Shown: positions 8,486 through 17,313 of the stretch, piece by piece
Layout: each line of letters starts with the position of its first letter
Numbering within the stretch: the first letter of the stretch is position 1
From: DQWO01 sp964478545
GTDB lineage: Bacteria > Desulfobacterota > Anaeroferrophillalia > Anaeroferrophillales > Anaeroferrophillaceae
DNA length: 64,000 bases
Reading direction: 5' to 3'
Assembly: GCA_964478545.1 (NCBI GenBank)
Contig: CAYZIS010000001.1
Location: 1 to 64,000, forward strand
Notes under the pieces: generated by a model
Seen by the model: the letters and a program-made list of their open reading frames with translations, nothing else
The model's database searches: none
Told to the model about the DNA's origin: nothing
Program-made: the position numbers and the translations under genes

Positions 8486-10015
8486 ATGCTTGACCGAATT
8501 TCCATTTCCCAGAAGATCCTCCTGGCCTTTGCCTTTGTCCTCATCTGTCTGATGGCTGTCAACATTTATTCACTGCTGGAAATCAGGAAAATTTCCACCA
8601 TTGTCAACCAGTTGACTGCAGTGCAGTTTAACTTATGGGATGACTGCCAGAAAATGGAGCAGGCCAGCGATAATGCCTATAAAGGGATGCGTAAATATCT
8701 GCTTTTAAAAAAGCCCACCTATGCGGAACTGGTCAAGAATAATATTGAGGATGCCCGCACTACAATTAATACTATTTTACAATATCCTCTGGCCGCTGAG
8801 CAAAATCTCCTGAGGGTCCGGCTGACAAAAGAATTATCCAGCTTTCATACATTGCTCAATGAAATGTTTGAGCTGCACGAAGGTTCTGATACCGGAACCT
8901 TCATAGAAAAGATGAAACTAAGTTATGAACAATGCAAAGGTACGCTGGCAGAGTTTCAGCTGCTGGGCTACCGGGAAATCAACCGCAGCTTTATGAAAAC
9001 CCGGGACATTACCAACCAATATGAACATGACTTGATTGTTTTTTCCGCCCTGACCTGTCTGGCACTGTTGATCATGTTCCTATGGATAAACTATTCCATC
9101 AAACATTCTCTCAGCACCATCATTACCGGGATGAAAAAAATTACCCAAGGAGATTTCACCACTCGCATCCAGGGCTTTCGTGACAAGGAAATTGGCAAAC
9201 TGGCGATCTATTACAATATCATGGCTAACCGACTGACAGAGTTTGATGAGGTTAAAGCCTCATTCATTGCCAATCTCTCCCATGAAATTAAAACCCCGTT
9301 AACTTCCATGAGGGAATCCCTTTCCCTGCTGCAGGAAAAAATCGCTGGCCCCTTAAATGAAAAACAGACCCGCCTGGTCAAAATTAATCTGGGTGAAACA
9401 GACCGCATTATTAAAATTGTCTCTGACCTGCTTGATATTTCCCGCATCCGGGCCGGGGTCATCTCTTACAACTTCGCCCCCGGCAACCTGGTTGATTTGC
9501 TGCGCTCCCGGATGATGGCAGCTGATTCCCTGGCCGGGAAAAAAAATATCAGCCTGGACCTAGTACAGGAAAGTCTCTTACCGGCGCAGGAATTCGATGC
9601 TTTGCGCTTAGGCCAGGTAATCGACAACCTGCTTTCCAATGCGATCAAGTTTACCCCGGAAGGCGGCACCATTGAAATCAAGGTAGGCTGTAAAGATGAT
9701 TTTATCGCCGACAACATACCTTCCTTGCCAGCTGAGCTGGCCAGAAACTTTATCTTTTTTTCCATCGCTGACTCCGGCACTGGCATCCCTGATACCCTGC
9801 TTGACCAGATTTTTGTTCGTTTTCAACAGGGAAACCAGTGGCTGCCTGACCACAGCAAGGGATCAGGCGTCGGCCTTTCCATTGCAAAATTTTTCATAGA
9901 AGGACATCATGGCCTTATCTGGGCTCATAATCGGTCAAACGGCGGCTGTGTCTTTCATGTAATCATGCCGGAAAAACCTGGCAAGAACAACCTGGCGGAG
10001 GCCAAAGATGTTTAA
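8486..10015 (+). CDS. glrK: Sensor histidine kinase, QseE/GlrK-like
   Basis: A 509-residue membrane histidine kinase. Two membrane segments (about 12-31 and 183-203) bracket a periplasmic, mostly helical domain. A HAMP linker follows (to about 255), then HisKA with the phospho-accepting H266 in ANLSHEIKTPLTSM, and HATPase_c with DNLLSNAIKFTPEGG, ADSGTGIP and GSGVGLSIAKFF. The next gene is a lipoprotein and the third a sigma-54 response regulator whose C-terminus matches GlrR, so the order kinase-lipoprotein-regulator is that of qseE-qseG-qseF in enterobacteria. The assignment rests on this gene order as much as on the kinase sequence. In enterobacteria the system senses envelope-related signals; here the input is unknown. 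Confidence 0.8.
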   Translation: MLDRISISQKILLAFAFVLICLMAVNIYSLLEIRKISTIVNQLTAVQFNLWDDCQKMEQASDNAYKGMRKYLLLKKPTYAELVKNNIEDARTTINTILQYPLAAEQNLLRVRLTKELSSFHTLLNEMFELHEGSDTGTFIEKMKLSYEQCKGTLAEFQLLGYREINRSFMKTRDITNQYEHDLIVFSALTCLALLIMFLWINYSIKHSLSTIITGMKKITQGDFTTRIQGFRDKEIGKLAIYYNIMANRLTEFDEVKASFIANLSHEIKTPLTSMRESLSLLQEKIAGPLNEKQTRLVKINLGETDRIIKIVSDLLDISRIRAGVISYNFAPGNLVDLLRSRMMAADSLAGKKNISLDLVQESLLPAQEFDALRLGQVIDNLLSNAIKFTPEGGTIEIKVGCKDDFIADNIPSLPAELARNFIFFSIADSGTGIPDTLLDQIFVRFQQGNQWLPDHSKGSGVGLSIAKFFIEGHHGLIWAHNRSNGGCVFHVIMPEKPGKNNLAEAKDV

Positions 10016-10613
10016 AAACCATCACCCAGACCATTTTGCAAAGGCATCAGCCACCATGGCTTTATTTCTTCCGCTGGGCCTGCTGCTGTTCATGCTCCTC
10101 CAGCTGAATTCCTGTGCTCCGTTGAATTCCGGGGTCGGTGGCCTTCTGCACCCCAGTGACCTTACGGATCAACAGCAGGCAACCAAAATCAGTTTGGAAC
10201 AAACCAGTAAATTGCTTCGCCAGGGAAAATTAAAGGAAGCCAACCAGATTTTAAGCTCCCTGCATAATGTTGAAATGGGCATAGCCGAAAAAAATGAATA
10301 CCACTTTCTAAGCGGTTTGATTTTTGCATTAAAAGATTATGAATACCAAAGTTACCAGCGGGCTCTGCGGCATTTAAAACAGGTAAAAGATGTTCCTGGC
10401 GACCAGAGTTTATATCCGGTTTACTGTAACCTGTTAAACTATCTGCTTCATGATGTGATCAGGCAATATTACCAGATCAAGGAATTGGAAAAAACCGTTG
10501 ATCAACTGGAACAGGAAATCATGGACAACCAGGATGTCTGCAGCAAGCTGCAGAAAAAAAATCAACAACTGAGAGAAAAGCTAAAAGCTATAATGAAGAT
10601 CGATACGGAATAA
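10008..10613 (+). CDS. QseG-like lipoprotein
   Basis: A 201-residue protein overlapping the end of the kinase gene by 8 bases, which implies translational coupling. A hydrophobic segment ends in the lipobox LNSC (C36); an internal ATG at 10056 would give a shorter, more ordinary signal peptide. The mature part is helical: a TPR-like segment (LLRQGKLKEANQILSSLHN) and a C-terminal coiled coil (KELEKTVDQLEQEIMDNQ...LQKKNQQLREKLKAI). QseG (YfhG) of enterobacteria is also an outer-membrane lipoprotein encoded between the kinase and regulator genes and modulates the kinase. Identity as a QseG counterpart is inferred from position, lipobox and helical build. Confidence 0.7.
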   Translation: MFKNHHPDHFAKASATMALFLPLGLLLFMLLQLNSCAPLNSGVGGLLHPSDLTDQQQATKISLEQTSKLLRQGKLKEANQILSSLHNVEMGIAEKNEYHFLSGLIFALKDYEYQSYQRALRHLKQVKDVPGDQSLYPVYCNLLNYLLHDVIRQYYQIKELEKTVDQLEQEIMDNQDVCSKLQKKNQQLREKLKAIMKIDTE

Positions 10614-10633
10614 CCATGATGGCTTGTTTCTAA

Positions 10634-10766
10634 ATAAAGCAATTAGCTTTTAGCCATTAGCTATTAGTTTATGATTACAGATACCTACCCATTAAATATT
10701 GTTACTAATCAACGTAAAGCCTTGATTTTTAAAAGCTAAATGCTAATGGCTAACTGCTAATCACCT
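10634..10766. repeat. R5 repeat, inverted pair
   Basis: Two arms of a TAGC-rich sequence (10634-10665 and 10722-10766) face each other; the right arm continues into a sequence (ATCAACGTAAAGCCTTGATT) that recurs inverted at about 20896-20935 and more loosely at 25762-25812. The family lies next to R1 copies at 14.3 and 20.9 kb. Here the pair lies in the 437-bp gap between the QseG-like gene and the response regulator. Confidence 0.55.
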
Positions 10767-10875
10767 AACTTGTTTTACTATGCCATCAGTTTTCTGACTT
10801 CTGGATAAATAATTGTAATATATTGAAATCATTAATTTTTTGTTTATCAATATCTCACGTTTATAAAGCAATTAC

Positions 10876-10976
10876 CTAAGGATGTCCGGGCTTGGCTCAT
10901 AGCCGTGTCTGCCGACAGGCAGGCCATGGGAGACCGGCGAGAATGAGCGAGAGCCATGCCGGGACATCATCAAGAA
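10876..10976. mobile_element. R1 repeat (copy C) with 7-bp flanking repeat
   Basis: About 100 bp with inverted ends (GATGTCCGGGCTTGGCTC against GATGTCCCGGCATGGCTC read from the other side), flanked by the direct repeat CAATTAC (10869-10875 and 10977-10983). It lacks the CAACTTTCTGA termini of the short form, so it corresponds to the inner part of the R1 family. It lies 75 bases upstream of the response-regulator start and may carry or disrupt its promoter. Confidence 0.65.
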
Positions 10977-11050
10977 CAATTACTTACTTTACAGATGTGT
11001 GGCCGCAGCAAGCGGACTGAAAACGCTTTTCACCAAAGAAAGCATCAACA

Positions 11051-12442
11051 ATGAATACCAATGCCTCCGAATCCGGTAGAATTCTGCTGGTTGATGATGA
11101 TCAGAATATCCTTGAAGTCCTGAAAATAAGGCTAGAATCCATTGGCTATGCCGTTGTTGACCACCGCTCACCCCGTGTGGCCTTCCAGGCATTTGCCAAT
11201 GAACCGTTTGACCTGGTCATCACTGATCTGAAGATGGCGGAGATGGACGGCCTGACCCTGATGAAGGAAATTCTGGCCCTGAACATAGATATGCCGGTAT
11301 TGATCCTCACCGCCCATGGAACCATCGCCAATGCGGTTACCGCAATGAAAGAAGGGGCTTATGGTTATATCACCAAGCCTTTTCAACCCGAAGAGCTGGC
11401 CATCCAGGTAAAAAACGCCATCGAAAAATCCCATTTACGGGCAGAAATCACACGTTTACAAGATATGCTGGAAGATGAACGCAAGAAGCAGTCACCAATT
11501 ATTTCCACCAGTCCGGCCATGCGCAATGTTATCAAAACCATCAGCGCCATCAGTAATTCCAATTCGACGGTCATGATTTTGGGTGAAAGCGGTACGGGGA
11601 AAGAACTGGTGGCCCGGGAAATCCATCACCGCAGCCCCAGGAACCATAAAAACTTTATCGCGGTTAACTGTGGCGCTATCCCGGAAACTTTACTGGAAAG
11701 CGAGTTGTTCGGGTATACAAAAGGGGCCTTCACCGGGGCCGCAAAAAATCATGCCGGCATTTTCCAGCGTGCCGAGGGCGGAACCATTTTCCTGGATGAA
11801 ATTACGGAAACTTCTCCATCCTTTCAGGTTAAGTTGCTCCGGGTTCTCCAAGAAAGATGTGTGTTCCCCTTAGGATCCAATCAGGAAGTGGATATTGACG
11901 TCCGGATCATTGCCGCCAGCAACCAGGACCTGGAACAGCAGGTTCAGACAGGAAAGTTTCGCGAGGATCTTTTCTACCGCATTTATGTCATCCCCATCAA
12001 CCTGCCACCATTGAGAGAACGCCACGAAGACATCCCTCTACTTGCCCAGTATTTTCTCGAATACTACCGACAGGAATTACATAAAAATACTATCATTGGC
12101 TTTCAGCAGTCAACTCTGCAAAAAATGCTGGTCTATCAATGGCCGGGAAATATCAGGGAACTTGAAAATAAAATCCAGTACGCCCTGGCTGTTTCGAACG
12201 GTGAGTTTATCAACCCCGAAGAAATGTTTCCCGTTTTGCCCGGCAAAGCCCAGAGTCCAGCAACCACCATGCATGATGCAAAAAAACAGTTTGAACGAGA
12301 TTATATTATCAATGTTCTCAACATAACCAAAGGAAATGTCAGCCAGGCAGCCCAACTCTCCGGACGCCACCGGGTTGATTTTTACAACCTGATCAAAAAA
12401 CATCAGATTGATGTGAATGCTTTCCGCCATAAAACTGCATAG
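11051..12442 (+). CDS. glrR: Sigma-54-dependent response regulator, QseF/GlrR-like
   Basis: A 463-residue NtrC-family activator. Receiver domain 1-120 with acidic pocket DDD near the start, phospho-acceptor D59 in VITDLKMAEMDG, T in LTAHG and K in TKPF. The AAA+ domain has Walker A GESGTGKE, the sigma-54 contact loop GAFTGA and Walker B GGTIFLDE, and arginine-finger region FREDLFYRI. The C-terminal helix-turn-helix (NVSQAAQLSGRHRVDFYNLIKKHQIDVNAF) is close in pattern to GlrR of Escherichia coli, rather than to NtrC or ZraR. It should activate sigma-54 promoters when phosphorylated by the upstream kinase. Unlike the compact enterobacterial operon, 437 bp of repeats separate it from the lipoprotein gene. 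Confidence 0.9.
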   Translation: MNTNASESGRILLVDDDQNILEVLKIRLESIGYAVVDHRSPRVAFQAFANEPFDLVITDLKMAEMDGLTLMKEILALNIDMPVLILTAHGTIANAVTAMKEGAYGYITKPFQPEELAIQVKNAIEKSHLRAEITRLQDMLEDERKKQSPIISTSPAMRNVIKTISAISNSNSTVMILGESGTGKELVAREIHHRSPRNHKNFIAVNCGAIPETLLESELFGYTKGAFTGAAKNHAGIFQRAEGGTIFLDEITETSPSFQVKLLRVLQERCVFPLGSNQEVDIDVRIIAASNQDLEQQVQTGKFREDLFYRIYVIPINLPPLRERHEDIPLLAQYFLEYYRQELHKNTIIGFQQSTLQKMLVYQWPGNIRELENKIQYALAVSNGEFINPEEMFPVLPGKAQSPATTMHDAKKQFERDYIINVLNITKGNVSQAAQLSGRHRVDFYNLIKKHQIDVNAFRHKTA

Positions 12443-12448
12443 CCTGTA

Positions 12449-12589
12449 GGCTACCTTGAAAAATGGCCTTTTTGCTCGATTACTGCGTTAGGCTCAAATT
12501 ATAATCCTCAAAATATGAAATATATTCCTGCGGTTATAATTTTCGCCTGCCTTGTACTCAAACAAAAATTCTAATTTTTCAAGACAGCC
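12449..12589. mobile_element. R3 MITE-like element, copy 2 (141 bp)
   Basis: Same length and almost the same sequence as 6396-6536, with termini GGCTACCTTGAAAAAT and (other strand) GGCTGTCTTGAAAAAT and a 4-bp flanking repeat TGTA (12445-12448 and 12590-12593). It begins only 7 bases after the response-regulator stop codon, and its hairpin may act as a transcript end. The rest of the gap, 12594-12889, holds nothing I recognise. Confidence 0.8.
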
Positions 12590-12889
12590 TGTAGGTTATC
12601 CACTACAAAAAGTGGCCTTCCCCTACGCCCACACCAAGAATAAAACTAAGCTCCCTCCCATCCCTCTTGAGATTATCACTTAATCGATGATTTGTTTACG
12701 AAACCGTAATTCAAGCCGGAATTTTGTACGTTAACATACCCGTTAGATTTTTTTTAATTTCTTATTGCATAACCATATCATATTGAACTTATTAGTGTTT
12801 TTAAATTATCTTCAGGTTGGTACCATTGTTGCTCTCATTAGATTAAAGCTTTGGCATAAACAGCCAATTAATAAGCTAGGGAGGAAAAG

Positions 12890-13342
12890 ATGTACAACCA
12901 AGCCAACACCATCAAAAGTTATGAGAAAATTCATAGGATTGTTCGTGGTGGCCCCATTCTGACCCTCACCCAGAAAAACATTCTAACCTTTTTCCTGCTT
13001 GTTGGAATTTTAGGCGGATCAATGCTGGCAGATTGCTGGGGAAATATCCCGACCGCTCAAGAACAATCGCAGATGCAGGCCCAAAAGTCCAACGGGAACA
13101 TGCACCGATTTCTACAGCAGCAGCTCAATCCCCTGCACACAGCCAAAACAAGGGGACAATTTAAACAGAAGGTGATGACAAAAACCGGCAGGACAACGGC
13201 ACAATCAAGGCATCAGCGCCAAAATGAAAAGTTGAGAAAAAGGATACAGGCTAGAAAAGATTTCTTGAAGGAAAAACGGAAATGCACCCTAGCCAAGGTT
13301 CTCTTTCTGGTTTCTCTCTCCAAGCCGTTAAATAAACCTTAA
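12890..13342 (+). CDS. Hypothetical small basic protein with one membrane segment
   Basis: A 150-residue open frame preceded by a good ribosome-binding site (AGGGAGG about 7 bases ahead of the ATG at 12890). Residues about 28-46 (ILTFFLLVGILGGSMLADCWG) could be a membrane anchor or signal sequence. The remainder is rich in Lys, Arg and Gln (HRQNEKLRKRIQARKDFLKEKRK) and is probably helical. I do not recognise a family. It stands alone, converging with the Por operon. The ribosome-binding site and composition favour a real gene, but the lack of any familiar domain keeps confidence moderate. Confidence 0.45.
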   Translation: MYNQANTIKSYEKIHRIVRGGPILTLTQKNILTFFLLVGILGGSMLADCWGNIPTAQEQSQMQAQKSNGNMHRFLQQQLNPLHTAKTRGQFKQKVMTKTGRTTAQSRHQRQNEKLRKRIQARKDFLKEKRKCTLAKVLFLVSLSKPLNKP

Positions 13343-13393
13343 TGAATAGCTGAATCGACCACCCTCCCTCCTTTCTCCCATAGCGGGGCAAAC

Positions 13394-14299
13394 TTAAGCC
13401 GGCAACGGCAAAGGGTTCGCCCCGCGACCTTTTCCCGTCAAAAACTTTTTATTACGCCGACGGACCTCGTCCTGCAAAAAACTAATCTGTTCATCGGTGA
13501 GGTTCTTGTAACGACCCTGGACCTGAAAATAACTGGCAAGGGGTTCATAGGTTTCCGGGACATAGGTCAGTTGTAGTTCATTATCTTTATTCTGCTCCAA
13601 GAGCGGGAAGATTCCCGTTTCCACCGCCAGCCGGGTTACCTCCAGGGATGCCGATGAATCCAGTTTCCACCCTACAGGGCAGGCCGCCAGCAGGTGCAGA
13701 AAGCGAAAACCGCTCCGTTTTTTGGCTTTTTCAAATTTTGCCATAAAGTCTTCAGGATAAGCGATGGTGGCGGTAGCCAGGTAACTTGGCCTGTGGGCTT
13801 TAATAATGGAAATAATATCTTTCTTCTCATATTCCAGTTCTTTGCCAGCCGGAGTAGTGGTTGTCCAGGCCCCCGGGGGAGTGGCCGAAGAGCGCTGGAT
13901 ACCGGTATTCATATAGGCTTCATTATCATAGCAGACATAAAGAAAATCTTCATGCCGCTCCGCCGCCCCGGAAATCGCCTGCAATCCGATATCAAAAGTT
14001 CCGCCGTCACCAGCCCAGACCACAACCGTCACCTCCTGGCGCCCCTGGGCCAATAACGCCCGCCGGACACCGGAAGCACAGGCGGCCGCAGTAGCGAAAG
14101 GAACATGGAGAAGAGGCACCGATACTGCCGTCGTCGGCAGGCCGCCGACAATAATTGAAGTACAACAAGCGGGCAACACCACAATGGTTTGTTCGCCCAG
14201 CATTTTCAGGGCATGACGCAGACTCAGCGATGCCCCACAACCAGGACAGGCCATATGACCGGTATGAAGATATTCAGCGGTGGTAACGTTCCACAACAT
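13394..14299 (-). CDS. porB: 2-oxoacid:ferredoxin oxidoreductase, beta subunit (first Por operon)
   Basis: A 301-residue thiamine-diphosphate-binding beta subunit of the pyruvate/2-oxoacid synthase family. Seen: MACPGCGASLSLRHAL near the N-terminus (two cluster cysteines), the TPP-binding VVWAGDGGTFDIGLQAI and DNEAYMNTGIQRSSATP, and AACPVGWK further on (cluster cysteine). It is about the usual length. AAAGGAT lies ahead of the ATG. It is the last gene of the operon C-(GltD/PorD)-A-B and is separated from the alpha gene by 218 bp containing R5 and R1 repeats. Its paralogue at 57.7-58.6 kb shares the same motif NTGIQRSSATP. Pyruvate is the likeliest substrate, but phenylglyoxylate or another 2-oxoacid is possible. 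Confidence 0.9.
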   Translation of the reverse strand: MLWNVTTAEYLHTGHMACPGCGASLSLRHALKMLGEQTIVVLPACCTSIIVGGLPTTAVSVPLLHVPFATAAACASGVRRALLAQGRQEVTVVVWAGDGGTFDIGLQAISGAAERHEDFLYVCYDNEAYMNTGIQRSSATPPGAWTTTTPAGKELEYEKKDIISIIKAHRPSYLATATIAYPEDFMAKFEKAKKRSGFRFLHLLAACPVGWKLDSSASLEVTRLAVETGIFPLLEQNKDNELQLTYVPETYEPLASYFQVQGRYKNLTDEQISFLQDEVRRRNKKFLTGKGRGANPLPLPA

Positions 14300-14355
14300 G
14301 GATAAATCCTTTCGATTTTAGCTGCTAGCTATCAGCTGTTAGCTTTTAGTAAAAC

Positions 14356-14488
14356 CTCAACTTTCTGACTTTCATGGCCAAAAATACATTACAGGATGTT
14401 CGGGCCTGGCTCATAGCCGTGTCCGCCGTGCCTGCCGGCAGGCACGGCGACAGGCAGGGCTGTTTTTAGAGCAACTCAGAAAGTTAAG
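14356..14488. repeat. R1 repeat, short form (copy D)
   Basis: An element of about 133 bp bounded by CTCAACTTTCTGACTT and its inverted counterpart (CTTAACTTTCTGAGTT on the other strand), with the core CAGGATGTTCGGGCCTGGCT and a GC-rich inner palindrome (TGCCTGCCGGCAGGCA). R5-type TAGC sequences lie immediately to its left (14320-14352). It is placed inside the Por operon, between the alpha and beta genes. Confidence 0.75.
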
Positions 14489-14517
14489 CTTGTGCTTTCA
14501 GCTTTATACCTTTAGCC

Positions 14518-15687
14518 TCAAATCCAGATAGTTTCGCTAGTCGACAGCTCCTCAGCCTGCATGGCAATCTGCTCGATGACTTCCGGAAAGACCTCTTTCC
14601 CCCCCAGACTGATAATGACATCATGAACTGCCGGGCGCTCATCTTCTTCGTACAGTGCAGCCCGCACTTCCTGGGAAACGGTACCGCCAACCCCGAATGA
14701 AACCGCCCGGTTCAAAACAATCAGCCGTTTTATCCCAGAGACCAGCCGCGCCAGTTCCCGGCTGGGGAAAGGCCTGAACAGACGCAATTTAAGCAAACCC
14801 ACAGGATGGCTGTCCTGGCGTAAACGATCAACCGCCACCCGAACCGTACCGGTCAGGGCCCCGGAACAACAGAAAATAATTTCCGCATCATCACAACGGT
14901 AAGCCTCAAGATGTTCATAACTTCGACCAAAACGCTCGGCAAACTGCCGGCAGCCATCAGCCAGGATATCCCCGGCATCTTCCATCGTCCTGGCAATATT
15001 TTTTTTCAGCTGATAAAAACCATCCGGAAAGGCGGCAGCGGAAAAAGAACGGGGATCATCGGTATCAAGGAAATACTGAGGCCGGTAGGGAGGCAGAAAG
15101 GCATCCACCTCCTCAGCCGCTGGCACCATCAACGGCTCCATCGTATGGGAAAGGATGAAACCATCAATCATCACCATCACCGGCAGCAAAATCCGTTCAC
15201 TTAACCAGTAAGCCTGAATAATGGTGTCCAGAGCTTCCTGGGCAGTCTCACAATAGATCTGCAGCCAGCCCACATCACGTTGTGACAGGCTGTCACTCTG
15301 GTCACACCAGATATTCCAGGGGGCGCCCAGGGCCCGGTTGGCATTAACCATCACCAGCGGCATCCTCGCACCGGAAAACCAGTGGAGCAGTTCATGCATC
15401 ATCGCCAGCCCTTGTGAACTGGTGGCCGTAAACGACCGACTGCCAGCGGAAACAGACCCTAAGCAGGCGGCTATGGCTGACATTTCAGATTCCACCTTGA
15501 TAAACTGGCAGGGAAATTCCCCCCGGTCGACCATTTCCGACAGGATTTCGATAATATGGGTTTGCGGTGTAATGGGGTAGGCCGAAATTACCTGTGGGCG
15601 GCAAAGCCTGACCCCATGAGCAACGGCATCACTGCCCATCATCATTTCCCTGGACGATTTTTCACCAGGCTTTAATTCACCCTGCAT
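14518..15687 (-). CDS. porA: 2-oxoacid:ferredoxin oxidoreductase, alpha subunit (first Por operon)
   Basis: A 389-residue alpha subunit with the pyrimidine-binding domain motif ISAYPITPQTHIIE, the catalytic-region KVESEMSAIAACLGSVSAGSR, TATSSQGLAMMHE and the PorA-type segment DAFLPPYRPQYFLD. The C-terminal domain LKLRLFRPFPSRELARLV contacts the other chains in known enzymes. The ATG follows the stop of the upstream flavoprotein gene directly, with GGAGG 8 bases ahead. It oxidatively decarboxylates a 2-oxoacid to the acyl-CoA, or works in reverse as a synthase, together with the neighbouring beta and gamma subunits. Confidence 0.9.
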   Translation of the reverse strand: MQGELKPGEKSSREMMMGSDAVAHGVRLCRPQVISAYPITPQTHIIEILSEMVDRGEFPCQFIKVESEMSAIAACLGSVSAGSRSFTATSSQGLAMMHELLHWFSGARMPLVMVNANRALGAPWNIWCDQSDSLSQRDVGWLQIYCETAQEALDTIIQAYWLSERILLPVMVMIDGFILSHTMEPLMVPAAEEVDAFLPPYRPQYFLDTDDPRSFSAAAFPDGFYQLKKNIARTMEDAGDILADGCRQFAERFGRSYEHLEAYRCDDAEIIFCCSGALTGTVRVAVDRLRQDSHPVGLLKLRLFRPFPSRELARLVSGIKRLIVLNRAVSFGVGGTVSQEVRAALYEEDERPAVHDVIISLGGKEVFPEVIEQIAMQAEELSTSETIWI

Positions 15688-17313
15688 CTAAACATCCTCC
15701 TTCATCTCAATTACCGCCCGGGGACAAGAGGCGGCACATAAACCACATCCCTTACAGTGATCTTCATCAATGATAACGCTGGTCCCAAAATCTCCCTCAA
15801 CCAAAGAGATGGCCAGATCAGGACAGAAAAACCAGCAAATTCCACATCCGGTACAAATACCACAATTAAAACATCTCCCGGCCTCGGCAAAAGCCTCTTC
15901 ATCATTAAGGGAATGCACCACCTCCGCAAATGAGTGCTGGCGGCTTGTCGGGTTTTCTTCCACCAGAGAAATGGCTTTCTGCGATTGACAATAATCCAGG
16001 TGAAGATCGGCAAAGCTGACAATCCGGACTTCTGCTTCCCCAGCAGGGAGCTCACCTTCCCAGTCATCTTCCAATGCCAGCCCACAACGGGATAAAATAG
16101 TTTTTGCCGCCGCTTTGCCGGAGGCCATTGCCTCCACCACCGTTGCCGGACCACTGACCAGATCTCCTCCCAGCAGCAAACGCTCATGGTTTAACGCCAA
16201 ATCGTCCCCTGCCTGCTGGCCAATAGCCACCACCAGACCGTCGACTTTCAGCTGATCAATAACTTCTCCGGCTTTAATTCCGGAACCATCATCGGGAATC
16301 ACCTGGCTCAAGATCAGCTGCAACTGTCCATCTTCAGCAACTACTCCAGTCACCAGTTGCTGCTGACACAACAAAACTCCTTCCTCCAGCGCCTGTTTTT
16401 TCTCATCGCTGTAAGCGGGCATTTCCGCAAAAGTCCGGCGATAAATGATCTGCACCTCTTTTCCCAGGCGGCGCAGGGAGCGGGCCACATCCACCGCCAC
16501 ATTACCGCCACCGATGACCCCAAAGGATGATCCCGCCGGAACCCCGCCGGTGGCAATATCATGCAACAGCTCCAATCCGGGATAGATCCCTGGTTGTGGC
16601 AAAAAATCACCGGGCATCAACGACTGCCCCAACCCCGGAGCCCGGAAAACATAATCGTATTCCTCCAGTATTTTTTCCAGTTGTTCCAGTTGTATCTCCC
16701 GATTACAGCAGAGCTCAATAGGTAATGAATTAACCAGATTATCAATTTCCCGGTTCAATATCTCCCGGGGCAAACGGTAAGCGGGAATCCCATAGCGCAG
16801 CAATCCCCCGGGGGCAGTCTCTTTTTCATAGATCGTCACCCTGATTCCCTGACGAGCCAGAAAGGCGGCGCAGGCCAGCCCGGCAGGCCCGCTGCCGATC
16901 ACCGCCACCCTTTCCGGGCGCAATGCCGGAGGTGCCGGAAAAGGAATATCGAGACCATAATCACCCAGGAAGCGTTCAACAAAACCGATCTGCACTGCTT
17001 GATCGAAATCCTGGCGATTGCAATTTTGCTGGCAGAAATTCGGACAGACCCGACCGCACACCGCCGGCAACGGATTGAATCTTCGCAGGCGGGCCAATGC
17101 CGCCGCCACATCCCGCCGGGACAACTCCCACATATAGCTGGCAATATCAATATAAAGCGGGCAGGCTACCTGGCAGGGAGCAGTTTTCTCCACCAGTTGG
17201 GGACGAAAAAACTTCCAGCTGCCGGTAAGATTTATTTCTGTCGTGGTGGTGGAAACGGGGAAATCCCACAGGCCGTCCGGCAACTTTTTCCCTTTTATAT
17301 CAAGAATTTGCAT
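15688..17313 (-). CDS. GltD-like NAD(P)H flavoprotein fused to a 2[4Fe-4S] ferredoxin (PorD-like)
   Basis: A 541-residue fusion in a Por operon. N-terminal part: CPLYIDIASYMWELSRRDV and the cysteine set VCGRVCPNFCQQNCNR of GltD/NfnB-type proteins. Middle: FAD dinucleotide fold VIGSGPAGLACAAFLARQG and NAD(P) fold FGVIGGGNVAVDVARSLRR. C-terminal ~70 residues: two ferredoxin motifs, CFNCGICTGCGICWFFCP and CKGCGLCAASCPRAV. I place the start at 17313, which has GGAGG 8 bases upstream; a frame extending to 17394 would sit inside the gamma gene. It overlaps the gamma gene by 14 bases. The composition resembles PadH plus PadF of phenylglyoxylate:NAD+ oxidoreductase joined in one chain, so it likely links the Por core to NAD(P). 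Confidence 0.85.
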   Translation of the reverse strand: MQILDIKGKKLPDGLWDFPVSTTTTEINLTGSWKFFRPQLVEKTAPCQVACPLYIDIASYMWELSRRDVAAALARLRRFNPLPAVCGRVCPNFCQQNCNRQDFDQAVQIGFVERFLGDYGLDIPFPAPPALRPERVAVIGSGPAGLACAAFLARQGIRVTIYEKETAPGGLLRYGIPAYRLPREILNREIDNLVNSLPIELCCNREIQLEQLEKILEEYDYVFRAPGLGQSLMPGDFLPQPGIYPGLELLHDIATGGVPAGSSFGVIGGGNVAVDVARSLRRLGKEVQIIYRRTFAEMPAYSDEKKQALEEGVLLCQQQLVTGVVAEDGQLQLILSQVIPDDGSGIKAGEVIDQLKVDGLVVAIGQQAGDDLALNHERLLLGGDLVSGPATVVEAMASGKAAAKTILSRCGLALEDDWEGELPAGEAEVRIVSFADLHLDYCQSQKAISLVEENPTSRQHSFAEVVHSLNDEEAFAEAGRCFNCGICTGCGICWFFCPDLAISLVEGDFGTSVIIDEDHCKGCGLCAASCPRAVIEMKEDV

